Below are positions 33,030-43,196 of a stretch of 64,000 bases of DNA, in pieces. Source of the stretch: CAVSLM01 sp963728895 (GTDB lineage: Bacteria; Pseudomonadota; Gammaproteobacteria; JBBQDK01); the NCBI GenBank assembly GCA_963728895.1, contig CAVSLM010000006.1, forward strand, positions 1 to 64,000. Direction: 5' to 3'. Under the pieces are notes generated by a model. That model did not search any database. It saw only the letters and a program-made list of their open reading frames with translations, and had not been told where the DNA came from. The position numbers and the translations under genes were made by a program. The first letter of the stretch is position 1. The number at the start of each line of letters is the position of its first letter.

Positions 33030-35842
33030 TCAAAGTGAACGGATGCGCGCGGACTGCTCTTCCAGGCGTTGCAATGCGCCTTCCATTTCCTGCACGCGCA
33101 GCCGTTCCTTCGCCACGACGGTGGCCGGGGCGCGCTCCACGTAGCTCGGATTCTGGAGCTTGGTCCGGCTCGCGGCGAGATCCCGTCGCAGCCGCTCCAC
33201 TTCCTTGCCCAGGCGGCCGAGCTCGGCGTTCTTGTCGATCAGCCCGGCCATGGGGATCAGGAGCTTCAGCTCGCCTGCGAGGGCGGTTGCCGACTCGGGT
33301 GCCGGCTCCCCGGGCTCCAGGCAGCGCAGGGCATCGAGCCTGGCGAGCGTCATCAGATACAGCCGGTTGCGCTCCACGCGCTCGGCGTCCGCGGCGCTTC
33401 CACCCTGCAGCAGCAGGGGTAGCGCGCGGGTGGGCTTGATGTTCATCTCGCCGCGGATGTTGCGCACCCCGACGATGAAGCGCATCACCCACTCCATCTC
33501 ATCCAGCGCCTCGGCATCGATGCGCGCGCGCTCGGGCTGGGGATAGGGCTGCAGCATGATGGTGGTGCCCTGGACACCGGCGAGCGGAGCCACGCGCTGC
33601 CAGATCTCCTCGGTGATGAAGGGCATGATGGGGTGCACGAGGCGCAGCAACGTCTCCAGCACCTGCACCAGCGTGCGGCGTGTGCCGCGCAACGCCGCCG
33701 CGCTGCTCTGCTCGGACTGCAGGACCGGCTTGGAAAGCTCGAGGTACCAGTCGCAGTAGGCGTTCCAGGTGAACTCGTAAATCGCCTGCGCGGCATGATC
33801 GAAGCGGTAGCTGTCGAGAGACTCGCGCACCTGGGCGATGGTCTGTTGCAGGCGCGCGTCGATCCAGCGATCCGCGAGACTCAGCTCCACCGGGGCATCG
33901 CCCGCGCCGGTGTCCTGGCCCTCGCAGTTGAGCAGCACGTAGCGCGCGGCGTTCCACAGCTTGTTGCAGAAGTTGCGATAGCCTTCGGTGCGTCCGAGAT
34001 CGAACTTGATGTCGCGTCCGGTGGAGGCGAGCGCGGCGAAGGTGAAGCGCAGCGCATCGGTGCCATGGGCGGCGATGCCCTGCGGGAACTCCTTGCGCGT
34101 CGCCTTCTCGATGGCCTTCGCCATCTGCGGCTGCATGAGCCCGCTAGTGCGCTTGGCGACCAGCGACTCCAGGTCGATGCCGTCGATGAGATCGATGGGA
34201 TCGAGCACGTTGCCCTTGGACTTGGACATCTTCTGGCCGTGCGCATCGCGCACCAGGCCGTGGATGTAGACCTCGCGAAACGGCACCTCGCCCATGAACT
34301 TCAGCCCCATCATGATCATCCGGGCCACCCAGAAGAAGATGATGTCGAAGCCGGTGACCAGCACGCTGGTGGGATAGAGGCGGCCGAGCTCGGCCGTGTG
34401 CTCGGGCCAGCCCAGCGTGGAGAAGGGCCACAGCGCCGAGGAGAACCAGGTGTCGAGGACATCGGGATCCTGCGTGAGCCGCACCCCGGCGCCGAGCCCG
34501 TGGCGCGTGCGCACGTCCTTCTCGTCGCGACCGACGTAGACTTCGCCCGACTCGTCGTACCAGGCAGGGATGCGGTGACCCCACCAGATCTGGCGCGAGA
34601 TGCACCAGTCCTGGATGTTGCGCATCCATTCGAAATAGGTTTTGCTCCAGTTCTCCGGCACGAAGCGGATGCGGCCCTCTTCGACGGCGGCGATCGCCGC
34701 CTCGGCGAGCGGTGCGATCCGCACGTACCACTGGTCGGTGAGATAGGGCTCGATGACCGCGCCACTGCGGTCGCCGCGCGGCACCATGAGCTTGTGGTGG
34801 TCGATCTTCTCCAGCAGACCCGCGGCATCGAGATCGGCGAGGATGTGGGTGCGCGCGTCATAGCGGTCCAGCCCGCGGTAGGCGATCGGGATCAGCTCGG
34901 CACCGGCTTCGAATTGAGCAGCTGGGCATCCACCGTGAAGATGTTGATGAGGCCCTGGTGCGGCACGGCGCGCAGCGCCTCACTGTCGCGATGGCGCTGC
35001 CATACGGCATAGTCGTTGAAATCGTGTGCCGGGGTGATTTTCACGCAGCCGGTGCCGAACGCCGGATCGACGTAGGCGTCGGCGATGACCGGAATACTGC
35101 GCCCGGTGAGCGGCAGCTGCACCAGACGCCCGACCAGATGGCGATAGCGCGCATCGTCCGGATGCACGGCCACGGCGGCATCGCCCAGCAGGGTCTCGGG
35201 ACGGGTGGTCGCAACCACCAGATGACCCGAGCCGTCGGCAAGCGGATAGCGCATGTGCCAGAGGTGACCCGTCTCCTCCTGGGAGACCACCTCGAGATCG
35301 GAGACCGCGGTATGCAGCACCGGATCCCAGTTCACCAGGCGTTTGCCGCGATAGATCAGATCCTCCCGGTGCAGGCGCAGAAACGCTTCGCGCACCGCCT
35401 CGGACATGCCCGGGTCCATGGTGAAGCGCTCGCGTGACCAGTCGAGCGAGGCACCCATGCGGCGCAGCTGGCGCTGGATGGTGCCGCCGGAATGGGCGCG
35501 CCATTCCCAGATGCGTGCGATGAAAGCCTCGCGCCCGAGGGTGTGGCGGGTCATGCCCTGGGCGGCGAGCTGGCGCTCCACCACCATCTGCGTGGCGATC
35601 CCGGCGTGGTCGGTGCCGGCCTGCCACAGCGTATTGTCGCCGCGCATGCGGTGGTAGCGGATCAGGGCGTCCATCAGGGTGTCCTGGAAGGCGTGCCCCA
35701 TGTGCAGGCTGCCCGTGACATTGGGCGGCGGGATCATGATGCAGTAGGGCGGCCCTTCGCCGCGCGCGGCGAAATAGCCGCTGCGCTCCCAGGTCTCGTA
35801 CCAGCGGGTCTCGATGGCGCGGGGATCGTAGCTCTTGTCCAT
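33030..35842 (-). CDS. valS: Valyl-tRNA synthetase, interrupted by one frameshift
   Basis: Together the two frames encode a full-length ValRS of about 937 residues. The first part (34892-35842) has MDKSYDPRAIETRWYETWE and the HIGH-like GSLHMGHAFQD. The second has KMSKSKGNVLDPIDLIDGIDL, the anticodon-binding domain and the C-terminal coiled coil VERLRRDLAASRTKLQNPSYVERAP. At about 34908-34911 the sequence AATTCGAAGCC carries two extra bases relative to the expected AATGAAGCC, causing a stop after LLNSKPVPS. Since ValRS is essential and all motifs are intact, a sequence error is more likely than a dead gene. It ends the pepA-holC-valS cluster. Confidence 0.9.
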
Positions 35843-35906
35843 GCCGGATCAGATGGGCGGAAATCGGCTCAGCCGTGCTCGACGGCCGTACGGGGCGGGA
35901 TGGGAT

Positions 35907-36365
35907 TCAGTCGTGGTCCGCGTCGCGCTCGAACAGGCGATCGTGCACCAGCTTCTCGATGATTCCGGGCAGCAGCTCGCGAAAGCGCGCGGACATGCCC
36001 TCGCGAACCTGATGGGTGAACTGTGCGCTCGCATCGCGCACCGCGTGGTCGATGGCGAGGCGCGCCAGGTCGTCGATGCTGCCTTCCAGCTCGAACTGCA
36101 CCCGCGCGGCGAGCTCGTGCAGCAGGCGCGCCTCTTCGAGCGAGTCCGGACGCGGGCGCGCCGCAGCGGTGGGCGGCGGCGTCTCGACGGCGGCGACCGG
36201 CCGCGGTGTCGCCGGGCGGATCGCCGTGGCGGACTCTTCCTCCGACTCCGGCTCCTCGTCCAGTTCCCGCTCCGATTCGGGTTCCGGATCGATCACATCC
36301 GACAGCACGGGAATCCCGTCCTCGTCCAGCACCAGGTTCGGTTCTTCGATGGATTGGCTGTTCAT
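35907..36365 (-). CDS. Hypothetical acidic protein between holC and valS
   Basis: 152 residues. The N-terminal half is low-complexity and acidic (DPEPESERELDEEPESEEE), then Pro-rich. The C-terminal half is predicted helical (LLHELAARVQFELEGSIDDLARLAIDHAVRDA ... LLPGIIEKLVHDRLF). A protein of this kind often sits in this position in gammaproteobacteria, but I know of no function. Its start overlaps the holC stop by four bases. Confidence 0.75.
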   Translation of the reverse strand: MNSQSIEEPNLVLDEDGIPVLSDVIDPEPESERELDEEPESEEESATAIRPATPRPVAAVETPPPTAAARPRPDSLEEARLLHELAARVQFELEGSIDDLARLAIDHAVRDASAQFTHQVREGMSARFRELLPGIIEKLVHDRLFERDADHD

Positions 36366-36802
36366 GTCGGATCACGTCCCGAGAGCTTGTGCGAGCCCGG
36401 CTGATAGCCCTGCGCGCGATAGTGGCGGAACCGCTCCCGCGCATGTTGCAGGCTGGACTGTTCCTGGTCAACCACTTCGGCGATGCGCGCAAAGTCGCTG
36501 AAGGAACGCGGCAGGGCGTCGGACACGTTGATCAGCAGGTCGCCCTCGGCAGGCGCCTCGCCGTAGCCGATCACTACCGGCGGGCATTCCTCGTCGGGTG
36601 CCGGCCGCAGTGCATGAGGTACGAAGCTTCCCGCCTTGAAGCTCCACAGCAGCTCGTCCAGGGCCCGGGCCTGCTCTTCGGAACCCGTGTGCAGGTACAC
36701 CGAATGGCCGAGCAGGTAGGCCTTTTCCGCCAGCCGGCAGGCAAGGCGCGCGCGCGCATTGGGCGCCGGGTCCTCCAGCAGGTAGAAGTCGATGCGGGTC
36801 AC
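36362..36802 (-). CDS. holC: DNA polymerase III chi subunit
   Basis: 146 residues from GTG 36802. TRIDFYLLEDPAPNARARLACRLAEKAYLLGHSVYLHTGS and LDELLWSFKAGSFVPHAL match the HolC fold, with VVIGYGEAPAEGDLLINVSDALP as the central strand region. Chi links the clamp loader to SSB on the lagging strand. Its start overlaps the pepA stop by four bases, which agrees with the widespread pepA-holC-valS order. Confidence 0.92.
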   Translation of the reverse strand: MTRIDFYLLEDPAPNARARLACRLAEKAYLLGHSVYLHTGSEEQARALDELLWSFKAGSFVPHALRPAPDEECPPVVIGYGEAPAEGDLLINVSDALPRSFSDFARIAEVVDQEQSSLQHARERFRHYRAQGYQPGSHKLSGRDPT

Positions 36803-38349
36803 GACGGCGGCGGTGTGGGTTGCGCGGGCGCCTGCGACTCGTCGGTGTCGTTGCGTGCGCGTGCCGCGCGCTGCAGCAGGAATTCGCTGAGCAGCGGCAC
36901 CGGTCGGCCGGTGGCGCCTTTCTGGTCGCCGCTCTTCCATGCCGTGCCGGCGATGTCGAGATGCGCCCACTGATAGGACTTGGTGAACCGTGCGAGGAAG
37001 GACGCCGCAGTCACCGCACCGGCGTCGCGCCCGCCGACGTTGGCCATGTCGGCGAAGTTGCTCTTGATCTGTTCCTGGTAGTCCTCCCACAAGGGCAGCT
37101 GCCAGGCGCGATCGCCGCTGCTGCATCCCGCGGCGAGCAGCTCCTCGGCGAGCGGCGGGTGATTGGTGAACAGGCCGCTGGCGTGTTTGCCCAGCGCCAC
37201 CACGCAGGCGCCGGTCAGGGTGGCGATGTCGATCACCACGTCGGGCTCGAAGCGCGCGCTGTAGGTGAGCGCGTCGCACAGGATCAGCCGGCCCTCGGCG
37301 TCGGTGTTGAGGATCTCGATGGTCTGGCCGGACATGCTCTTCACGATGTCGCCGGGCTTGCTGGCATTGCCGTCGGGCAGATTTTCGGTGGTGGGAATCA
37401 CGCCGACGACATTGAGCGGCAGGGCGAGCTCGGCGCATGCGGAAAGCGCGCCCAGCACGCTCGCCGCGCCGCACATGTCGAACTTCATCTCGTCCATGTT
37501 GGCGGCGGGCTTGATCGACACGCCGCCGGAATCGAAGGTGACCCCCTTGCCGACCAGCACCACCGGTGCCTGCTGCTTGCCGGCGCCGCGGTACTCGAGC
37601 GTAATCAGGCGCGCCGGCTGGCGACTGCCGCGGGCCACCGACAGCAGTGCACCCATGCCGAGCTTTTCCATGTCCTGCGGGTCGAGCACCTGGACCTTGA
37701 TGGACTTGTAGGACTTGCGCAGTGCGCGCGCCTGGTCGGCCAGATAGCTGGGCGTGCAGATGTTGCCGGGCAGATTGCCCAGGTCGCGGGCGAGCTTCAC
37801 GCCGTTGGCGACCGCCAGCCCGATGCGCAGCGCCGTCTCGGCGGCGGGGATCCGGGCGCGCTCGGGGACCGCGAACGCGATTTTCTGCAGTCGGTCCTTG
37901 CGCTCCTCGGTCTCGCTCTTCAGCTGGTCGAAACGATAGGTCGCAGCCTCGATCACTTCGACGGCCTGGCGGATGTTCCAGTCGGCGTCGCGCTCGGCGA
38001 CCGGCAGATCGGCGACATGCAGCTGTGCATCGCGCGTGCCGGTGTCCGCGACGGCGCGGATGGCGCTCGCCACGACCTTGCGGAACTTGCCGTCGTCGAG
38101 CGCTCCGGCCGGCCCGCATCCGACCAGCAGCACGCGCTCGGCGCTCAGGCTCGGCACGTGATGCAACAACAGTGTCTGCCCCAGTTTCCCTTGCAGGTCG
38201 CCGCGGCGCAGCAGCTGACGAATATAGCCGTCGCTGGCCTTGTCGATGCGCTCCGCCGCCGCCGACAGGCGCCGTCCCTCGAACACGCCCACCACCAGAC
38301 AGCCGCTGCGCTGGCGTTCGGGATCGCCGGTCTTGATGCTGTATTGCAT
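36799..38349 (-). CDS. pepA: Leucyl aminopeptidase (M17)
   Basis: 516 residues from ATG 38349 (AGGAGT upstream). The C-terminal catalytic domain has GKGVTFDSGGVSIKPAANMDEMKFDMCGAA and the M17 signature NTDAEGRLIL, giving the two-metal site (Lys, Asp, Asp, Glu) and the catalytic Arg. The N-terminal domain is of usual size. It removes N-terminal residues from peptides in the cytoplasm; some homologues also bind DNA. It heads pepA-holC-hypothetical-valS and is divergent from lptF. Confidence 0.96.
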   Translation of the reverse strand: MQYSIKTGDPERQRSGCLVVGVFEGRRLSAAAERIDKASDGYIRQLLRRGDLQGKLGQTLLLHHVPSLSAERVLLVGCGPAGALDDGKFRKVVASAIRAVADTGTRDAQLHVADLPVAERDADWNIRQAVEVIEAATYRFDQLKSETEERKDRLQKIAFAVPERARIPAAETALRIGLAVANGVKLARDLGNLPGNICTPSYLADQARALRKSYKSIKVQVLDPQDMEKLGMGALLSVARGSRQPARLITLEYRGAGKQQAPVVLVGKGVTFDSGGVSIKPAANMDEMKFDMCGAASVLGALSACAELALPLNVVGVIPTTENLPDGNASKPGDIVKSMSGQTIEILNTDAEGRLILCDALTYSARFEPDVVIDIATLTGACVVALGKHASGLFTNHPPLAEELLAAGCSSGDRAWQLPLWEDYQEQIKSNFADMANVGGRDAGAVTAASFLARFTKSYQWAHLDIAGTAWKSGDQKGATGRPVPLLSEFLLQRAARARNDTDESQAPAQPTPPPS

Positions 38350-38613
38350 GGGACACTCCTCTGGCTGCGAAGCTCGACCCGCGCCGGTGCGGGATTGCGG
38401 CACCGATCCCAAGTGCTATATCGTACCGGCCGGGCGCGGGACCGCGCGCCAGGCACCTGCGCGGCGCTCGCGCCCGGTCGGTTGGACCACCATCACCCTG
38501 CACCCTGCGCCGCAGCGGGTGGGTGGCGCTCAACCGTGGCCCATCATCCCGAAACCGGGGCGCGCCCGCTGCACCTGCGATGCAGCAGGTAGTCTACGTG
38601 GAAACGGAATTCT

Positions 38614-38625
38614 TTGACATGTCAA
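38614..38625. promoter_or_regulatory. Perfect palindrome between pepA and lptF
   Basis: TTGACATGTCAA is a 12-bp perfect palindrome, 25 bp upstream of the lptF ATG at 38650. Its first half is also a consensus -35, but no matching -10 fits before the start codon, so a regulator site is possible. Confidence 0.3.
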
Positions 38626-38649
38626 GCCACTGAATCTGCGGGATAGCGG

Positions 38650-39753
38650 ATGTTCCCCATCATCGATCGCTATGTGCTGAGGGATCTGTTCGGCACTTTC
38701 GTCGCGGTTGCCATGATTCTGCTGCTGATCGTGCTCAGCAACCGCTTCGTGCGTTATCTCGGCGAAGTGGCCTCGGGCGTGCTGCCGGCCAAGACGATCC
38801 TGGCGCTGCTCGGTCTGAAGACCGTGTCCTATGCCAGTCTGCTGTTGCCGCTGTCGATGTATCTGGCCATCCTGCTGACGCTGGGACGCATGTATCGGGA
38901 CAGTGAAATCGCGGCGCTGAATGCCTGCGGCGTCGGGACCGGGCGCCTGTATCGTCCGCATTTCATGGCCGCCGTGCCCTTGACAGCGCTGCTGGTGTAC
39001 ATGGGATTGTTCCTCTCGCCGTGGAGCGCGGAGCTCGGCTACGCCATGCGAGCCCAGGCCGAGAAGATGTCCGAGCTCGCCACTGTGAATGCCGGTCGCT
39101 TCCGCGAGTCGCCAAGCAAGGAGCTGGTGTTCTACGTCGAGCGTGTCTCGCCCGACCAGAAGGAAATGAAGAACGTGTTCATCGAGAGCTGGCGGCGCGA
39201 GCGGCCCGACCTGCTCACCGCCGACACCGCCCTGCAGACCGTCGACGAGAAGACCGGGGAACGCTATCTGGTCTTGCGCGACGGCTACCGCTACGAGGGC
39301 GTGCCCGGCGCGGCCGATTTCCGCATCATCCGCTATCAGCAGCAGCGCGTGCTGCTGCGCCCGGGGGAATCCGCCGACGTGCGCTACAAACGGGATGCCA
39401 CGCCCACGGCGACGCTGCTGCGCTCCAGAGATCCCGAGGACATCGCCGAGCTGCAGTGGCGTTTTTCCATTCCGCTCTCCGGCCTGCTGCTGGCGCTGCT
39501 GGCGGTGCCGCTGGCCCACGCCACCCCGCGCCAGGGTCGCTACGGCCGGCTGGTGCTGGGGGTGTTCATCTACATCACCTATGTCAATCTGGAAGGCGTT
39601 GCCCAGGTGTGGGTGGAGCGCGGCAAGACGCCGGCGTGGATCGGTGTCTGGTGGGTCCATCTGTTGCTGGTGCTGCTGGTGATCGGGCTGCTGGTGCGCC
39701 AGGAGGGGCGCTTCGTGCTGCGGCGGGCCCGCCCCGAGGCCGAGCCCGCGTGA
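38650..39753 (+). CDS. lptF: LPS export permease LptF
   Basis: A 367-residue permease of the LptF/LptG family. IDRYVLRDLFGTFVAVAMILLLIVLSNRFVRYL opens the first membrane helix, followed by two more helices, a periplasmic jellyroll domain (residues about 125-265) and three C-terminal helices. WRFSIPLSGLLLALLAVPLAHATPRQGRYGRL is the family coupling region. With LptG and the ATPase LptB it extracts lipopolysaccharide from the inner membrane. Its stop overlaps the lptG start. Confidence 0.95.
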   Translation: MFPIIDRYVLRDLFGTFVAVAMILLLIVLSNRFVRYLGEVASGVLPAKTILALLGLKTVSYASLLLPLSMYLAILLTLGRMYRDSEIAALNACGVGTGRLYRPHFMAAVPLTALLVYMGLFLSPWSAELGYAMRAQAEKMSELATVNAGRFRESPSKELVFYVERVSPDQKEMKNVFIESWRRERPDLLTADTALQTVDEKTGERYLVLRDGYRYEGVPGAADFRIIRYQQQRVLLRPGESADVRYKRDATPTATLLRSRDPEDIAELQWRFSIPLSGLLLALLAVPLAHATPRQGRYGRLVLGVFIYITYVNLEGVAQVWVERGKTPAWIGVWWVHLLLVLLVIGLLVRQEGRFVLRRARPEAEPA

Positions 39754-40814
39754 GGATCCTCGACCGGTACATCGGTCGTGCCGTGGTCACCGGAACGCTG
39801 GGGGCGCTGCTGGTGGTGCTGGGCATCGAGCTGTTCTTCGCCTTCGTATCGGAGCTGGGTGACATCGGCAGGGGCGATTACGGTCTGGTGCAGGCCCTGA
39901 AGTACCTGGCGTTGACCACGCCGCGGCGCCTTTACGACGTCTTTCCCATGGCCGCACTGCTGGGCAGCCTGCTCACCCTCGGCGCGCTGGCGAGCAACAG
40001 CGAGCTGGTGGTCATGCGCAGCGCCGGGATCTCCGTGGCGCGCATCGCCCGCTCGGTGATGCAGGCCGGACTGGCGCTGGTGCTGTTGATGCTGGTCGTG
40101 GGCGAGCTCATTGCACCGCCCGCCGAAGAGTACGCGCAGCGCGAGCGCGCGCTCGCCCAGTGGCACGCGATGCTGCTGCAGACCGTCTACGGGTACTGGG
40201 CGCGGGATGGCGCCAACATTGTCAACGTGCGCCAGATGCTGCCCGGCGGCGTGCTGTCCGTGGTGTCCATCTATGACTTCGATGCCGGGCATCGACTGCG
40301 TTCCATCACCCAGGCGAACAGCGGCGTGTACCGTGACCGCAAGTGGCTGCTGAAGGGCGTGCGCCAGAGCTTCATCGGTGAGAACGCAGTCACCACCCGC
40401 AGGTTGGCGACTCTCGAATGGCCGTCGCTGCTGGACCCCGAGATTCTCGACGTGGTGGTGGTCCGCCCGGTCGACATGTCGATGTACGACCTGTTCCGAT
40501 ACGTGCGCTATCTGCGCGACAACGGGCTCGATGCGCGCCCGTACTCGCTCGCTTTCTGGACGCGTGTGGTCAATCCGTTCTCCAGCCTGATGATGCTGTT
40601 TCTCGCCCTGCCGTTCGTGTTCGGCGGACTGCGCTCCGTGGGTGCGGGCCACCGTATCGTCGTCGGCGTGCTGGTCGGCATGACGTTCTACCTGCTCAAC
40701 CAGCTGCTCGGACACCTGGGGCAGGTGTATGGATTGAATCCGATTTTGAGTGCCGCCGCCCCGACCCTGGTGTTTTTCGGCGCGGGCCTGTGGGGGTTGC
40801 ATCGCGTGCGCTGA
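39750..40814 (+). CDS. lptG: LPS export permease LptG
   Basis: 354 residues from a GTG that overlaps the lptF stop by four bases. RILDRYIGRAVVTGTLGALLVVLGIELFFAFVSELGDIG is the characteristic N-terminus. PRRLYDVFPMAALLGSLLTLGALASNSELVVMRSAGIS is the conserved coupling helix, and the C-terminal helices are NPFSSLMMLFLALPFVFGGLRSV. Forms the LptB2FG transporter with LptF. Confidence 0.95.
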   Translation: MRILDRYIGRAVVTGTLGALLVVLGIELFFAFVSELGDIGRGDYGLVQALKYLALTTPRRLYDVFPMAALLGSLLTLGALASNSELVVMRSAGISVARIARSVMQAGLALVLLMLVVGELIAPPAEEYAQRERALAQWHAMLLQTVYGYWARDGANIVNVRQMLPGGVLSVVSIYDFDAGHRLRSITQANSGVYRDRKWLLKGVRQSFIGENAVTTRRLATLEWPSLLDPEILDVVVVRPVDMSMYDLFRYVRYLRDNGLDARPYSLAFWTRVVNPFSSLMMLFLALPFVFGGLRSVGAGHRIVVGVLVGMTFYLLNQLLGHLGQVYGLNPILSAAAPTLVFFGAGLWGLHRVR

Positions 40815-40870
40815 GTCGAAGCTAGCGTAGTGGTGCAATCTTGACGAGACATTTGAGCCTTCACATGGAT

Positions 40871-41081
40871 GTAGGGCGGATAAGCGCAGCGCATCCGCCA
40901 TTCATGATCGGCCGGCGTCAGGAGTGCACGAAGCCGTTTCGCTCCCGTCGCGTTTCCCGTGCTGAGTGGATCGCGAAGGGGATCAGGCGTCGTGGGAATC
41001 AGGGAGCCAATGGGCGTCCCGGAGTCGGATTTTGAACCAGAGGTGGCTGGGTGGCGGATGCGCTGCGCTTATCCGCCCTAC
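40871..41081. repeat. REP-like pair of exact 29-bp inverted repeats
   Basis: The element GTAGGGCGGATAAGCGCAGC... at 40871-40899 returns as its exact reverse complement at 41053-41081. It shares the core GTAGGG-GGA-AAGCGCAGCG with the pair at 471-612. It fills most of the gene-free interval 40815-41243 downstream of lptG. Confidence 0.75.
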
Positions 41082-41243
41082 GGCGCTGGGGACCGCCATG
41101 ACGAGTACCTCGCCAATTCACAACACCAGGCCCAGGCGATTCATCCGGACCAGGAGCGCTCGCGATATCCTGCAGAAGGTGGTTCGCGCCAATCGCAGGG
41201 CGCGCCAGGCCGATGCGGCGAGTTTCGGACGTGCCACCTCGCC

Positions 41244-41678
41244 TCAGGCGCGCGCGGGGCGGATGCGCACGATTACGGTCTCGGAGTAGCGGTCGTGCCA
41301 GGTCATGTGCTCGCGGTCGACCAGCATCCACCAGAAGCCCGCGCCGAGTACCGCCCAGGATGCCATCGCGACCAGGAAGCGCAGCAGCGCCTGCCACCAG
41401 CTGATGGGACCACCATCGCGTCTTTGCACGCGCAGGCCCCAGGCGCGCATGCCGAGTGTCTGTCCGCCATGCACCCAGAACCAGGCGAGAAAAAAGAAAG
41501 TCACCAGCAGCAGGTAGCTGCTGTACCAGGGATTGTGCGGGCGCACGGCCTGCCCGTGGGTGAAGGGCAGCGCCAGCGCCGTGGCGAAGAACAGCACCGC
41601 GAACAGCAGCAGTGTGTCGTAGAAGATCGCCGCGAGACGGCGTGCAAGGCCCGCCCGCTGCGGCTCGGGATTGCTCAT
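41244..41678 (-). CDS. RDD family membrane protein
   Basis: 144 residues from ATG 41678. The RDD signature is split over AGLARRLAAIFYDTLLLFAVLFF (Arg and Asp of the first helix) and GQTLGMRAWGLRVQRRDGGPISWWQALLRFLV, with DREHMTWHDRYSETVIV at the end. Three to four membrane helices. Some RDD proteins have been linked to ion transport or osmotic stress, but function cannot be assigned here. Confidence 0.88.
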   Translation of the reverse strand: MSNPEPQRAGLARRLAAIFYDTLLLFAVLFFATALALPFTHGQAVRPHNPWYSSYLLLVTFFFLAWFWVHGGQTLGMRAWGLRVQRRDGGPISWWQALLRFLVAMASWAVLGAGFWWMLVDREHMTWHDRYSETVIVRIRPARA

Positions 41679-41745
41679 CGGCGTTTCCGCAAAAATCGGG
41701 GTCGGTGACACAAACGGGAGGCAGTCCCTTCCGCAGCCTGCCCAC

Positions 41746-42168
41746 CTACGGACACTCGCGGCGCAGCGCCGCGCGGTGTTCTGCAAGCTCGCGCTCCAGT
41801 GCTTCTCCCTCGGCCGGACGATAGCCGCGACGCAGCCTTGCCTCTATGGCACTGGCCCGCGCGCGATGCCTGCGACAGCGGGTTTCGTCGGGTGCGGGCG
41901 AGCGGTTCGGCGCGGAAGCATCGCGCGCCTCGATGTGCGCTCGCTCGCGCGCCTGGATCGCGTCGAGCAGCGCGCGCTCACCCGGTCGCAATCCGCCCGC
42001 CTCGGAGCTGCCGGGCGAGTGGTTCTCGATATCGATGGTTTCGGATGGCGCCGCAGGGGGACGATCGGTGTAGTGCACCTGGCCCTCGGCGTCGACCCAG
42101 CGATAAATGGAAGCACCCGATGCGGCGATCATCCAAACCAACAGCGTCATCGCGCAGAACGTTCTCAT
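41746..42168 (-). CDS. DUF4124 exported protein
   Basis: 140 residues. The signal peptide MRTFCAMTLLVWMIAASGA is followed by the DUF4124 motif SIYRWVDAEGQVHYTDRPP (residues 20-38) and a charged helical region rich in Arg, Glu and Ala. The start ATG 42168 has AGGGAGGG upstream. Periplasmic, role unknown. Same strand as the RDD gene, separated by 67 bp. Confidence 0.82.
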   Translation of the reverse strand: MRTFCAMTLLVWMIAASGASIYRWVDAEGQVHYTDRPPAAPSETIDIENHSPGSSEAGGLRPGERALLDAIQARERAHIEARDASAPNRSPAPDETRCRRHRARASAIEARLRRGYRPAEGEALERELAEHRAALRRECP

Positions 42169-42702
42169 GAGCCCTCCCTGGCAGCACGTTTTTTGCACCG
42201 AATGATGATGCCGGTGTGGGACGCGTGTGGCAACCCGGCGTGGAAGGCGCCTGGTGCGTTCTTTCGGGCAGACGGGGTGTCGCCGGAACATGCGGCCGCG
42301 CACCGGGTGGGTGCGCGGCGTGTGGGTAGCGCACGATTTGTGCGCGCATTATCGAACTGTACTCAGGGTATTGCCGGATAGACAGACGGAAGGTATTGTG
42401 ACGCGGCCGCGGCGGGGAAGCATTCCGGAAACCGGAAGCCTCTGTCGCGGCGGTGTTGTCGAAGCTTGGTTCCGGGCCGTGCTGCGATCCATGATCGTGC
42501 CAACCGATCGGGCGGGAGCGCCCGCGACGACCGCCTTTCGGTCGGCGGGGCTCCAGGGAGGGGGCAGCATGTAATGGAGCTGGGGGACAACAAGCAGAAC
42601 AACAATGGCCGGGATGGGGAACTCCGGCCGACTCGCGTGGCATCGGCAGCGGTGCAGGCTTTCCTACGGGTACAACGGCATTGTCACCTACGGAGGATGC
42701 TC
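42169..42702. other. Intergenic region without recognisable feature
   Basis: 534 bp between the divergent DUF4124 gene and the 106-residue exported protein gene. I see no gene, RNA or repeat that I can support. Confidence 0.4.
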
Positions 42703-43023
42703 GTGAAGAAGTCGCTGACCGTTCTTGCACTCGTTTGCTCTCTTGTTCCCGGCGCGCAGGCGCTCGCCTCGATGCGCCCGCCTGCCGAGGCAAAATCCTG
42801 TGGCAAGTGGCTGCAGGATCGCCGCACTGACAACTGGTATGCGACCAGCGAATGGATGCGTGGCTATACGCAGGCGTATGGATATTACGGGTGCTACGAG
42901 CTGCAGGACGTGGGATCGGGCGCACTGGCGGGCTGGATGGATTCCTATTGCAGCAGTAATCCGCAGGCCGCGCTCGAGACCGGTGTGCGGCGACTGATCA
43001 AGGACCTCCTGCTCTGGAGATAG
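42703..43023 (+). CDS. Small exported protein of unknown function
   Basis: 106 residues from GTG 42703. An ATG at 42697 lies immediately after the GGAGG site and is too close, while the GTG has a six-base spacer. The signal peptide is KKSLTVLALVCSLVPGAQA. The mature protein has three cysteines (KSCGKWL, YGCYEL, SYCSSN) and many Trp/Tyr residues (WYATSEWMRGYTQAYGYYGCYEL). It ends in a helix, LETGVRRLIKDLLLWR. No family recognised. Confidence 0.65.
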   Translation: MKKSLTVLALVCSLVPGAQALASMRPPAEAKSCGKWLQDRRTDNWYATSEWMRGYTQAYGYYGCYELQDVGSGALAGWMDSYCSSNPQAALETGVRRLIKDLLLWR

Positions 43024-43196
43024 CCGGCCGCGTGTCCGGGGCTGCGCGCTGCAGGGCGGACGGACCCGCCCTGGCGCATGGGAGGCGGCGGACGGCCCGT
43101 ACTGCTCGGCTGAGCGCGCGGCCGGCGACCCCGCGATCCGGTTTGCGGCGTTTACGGACGCACCGCCTCCCGGGACATGCGCCGCGGGCAGGCCCT

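Noticed and set aside
42169..42702. A hidden gene in the gap before the 106-residue exported protein
   Set aside because: Available frames lack starts with ribosome-binding sites and recognisable protein features.
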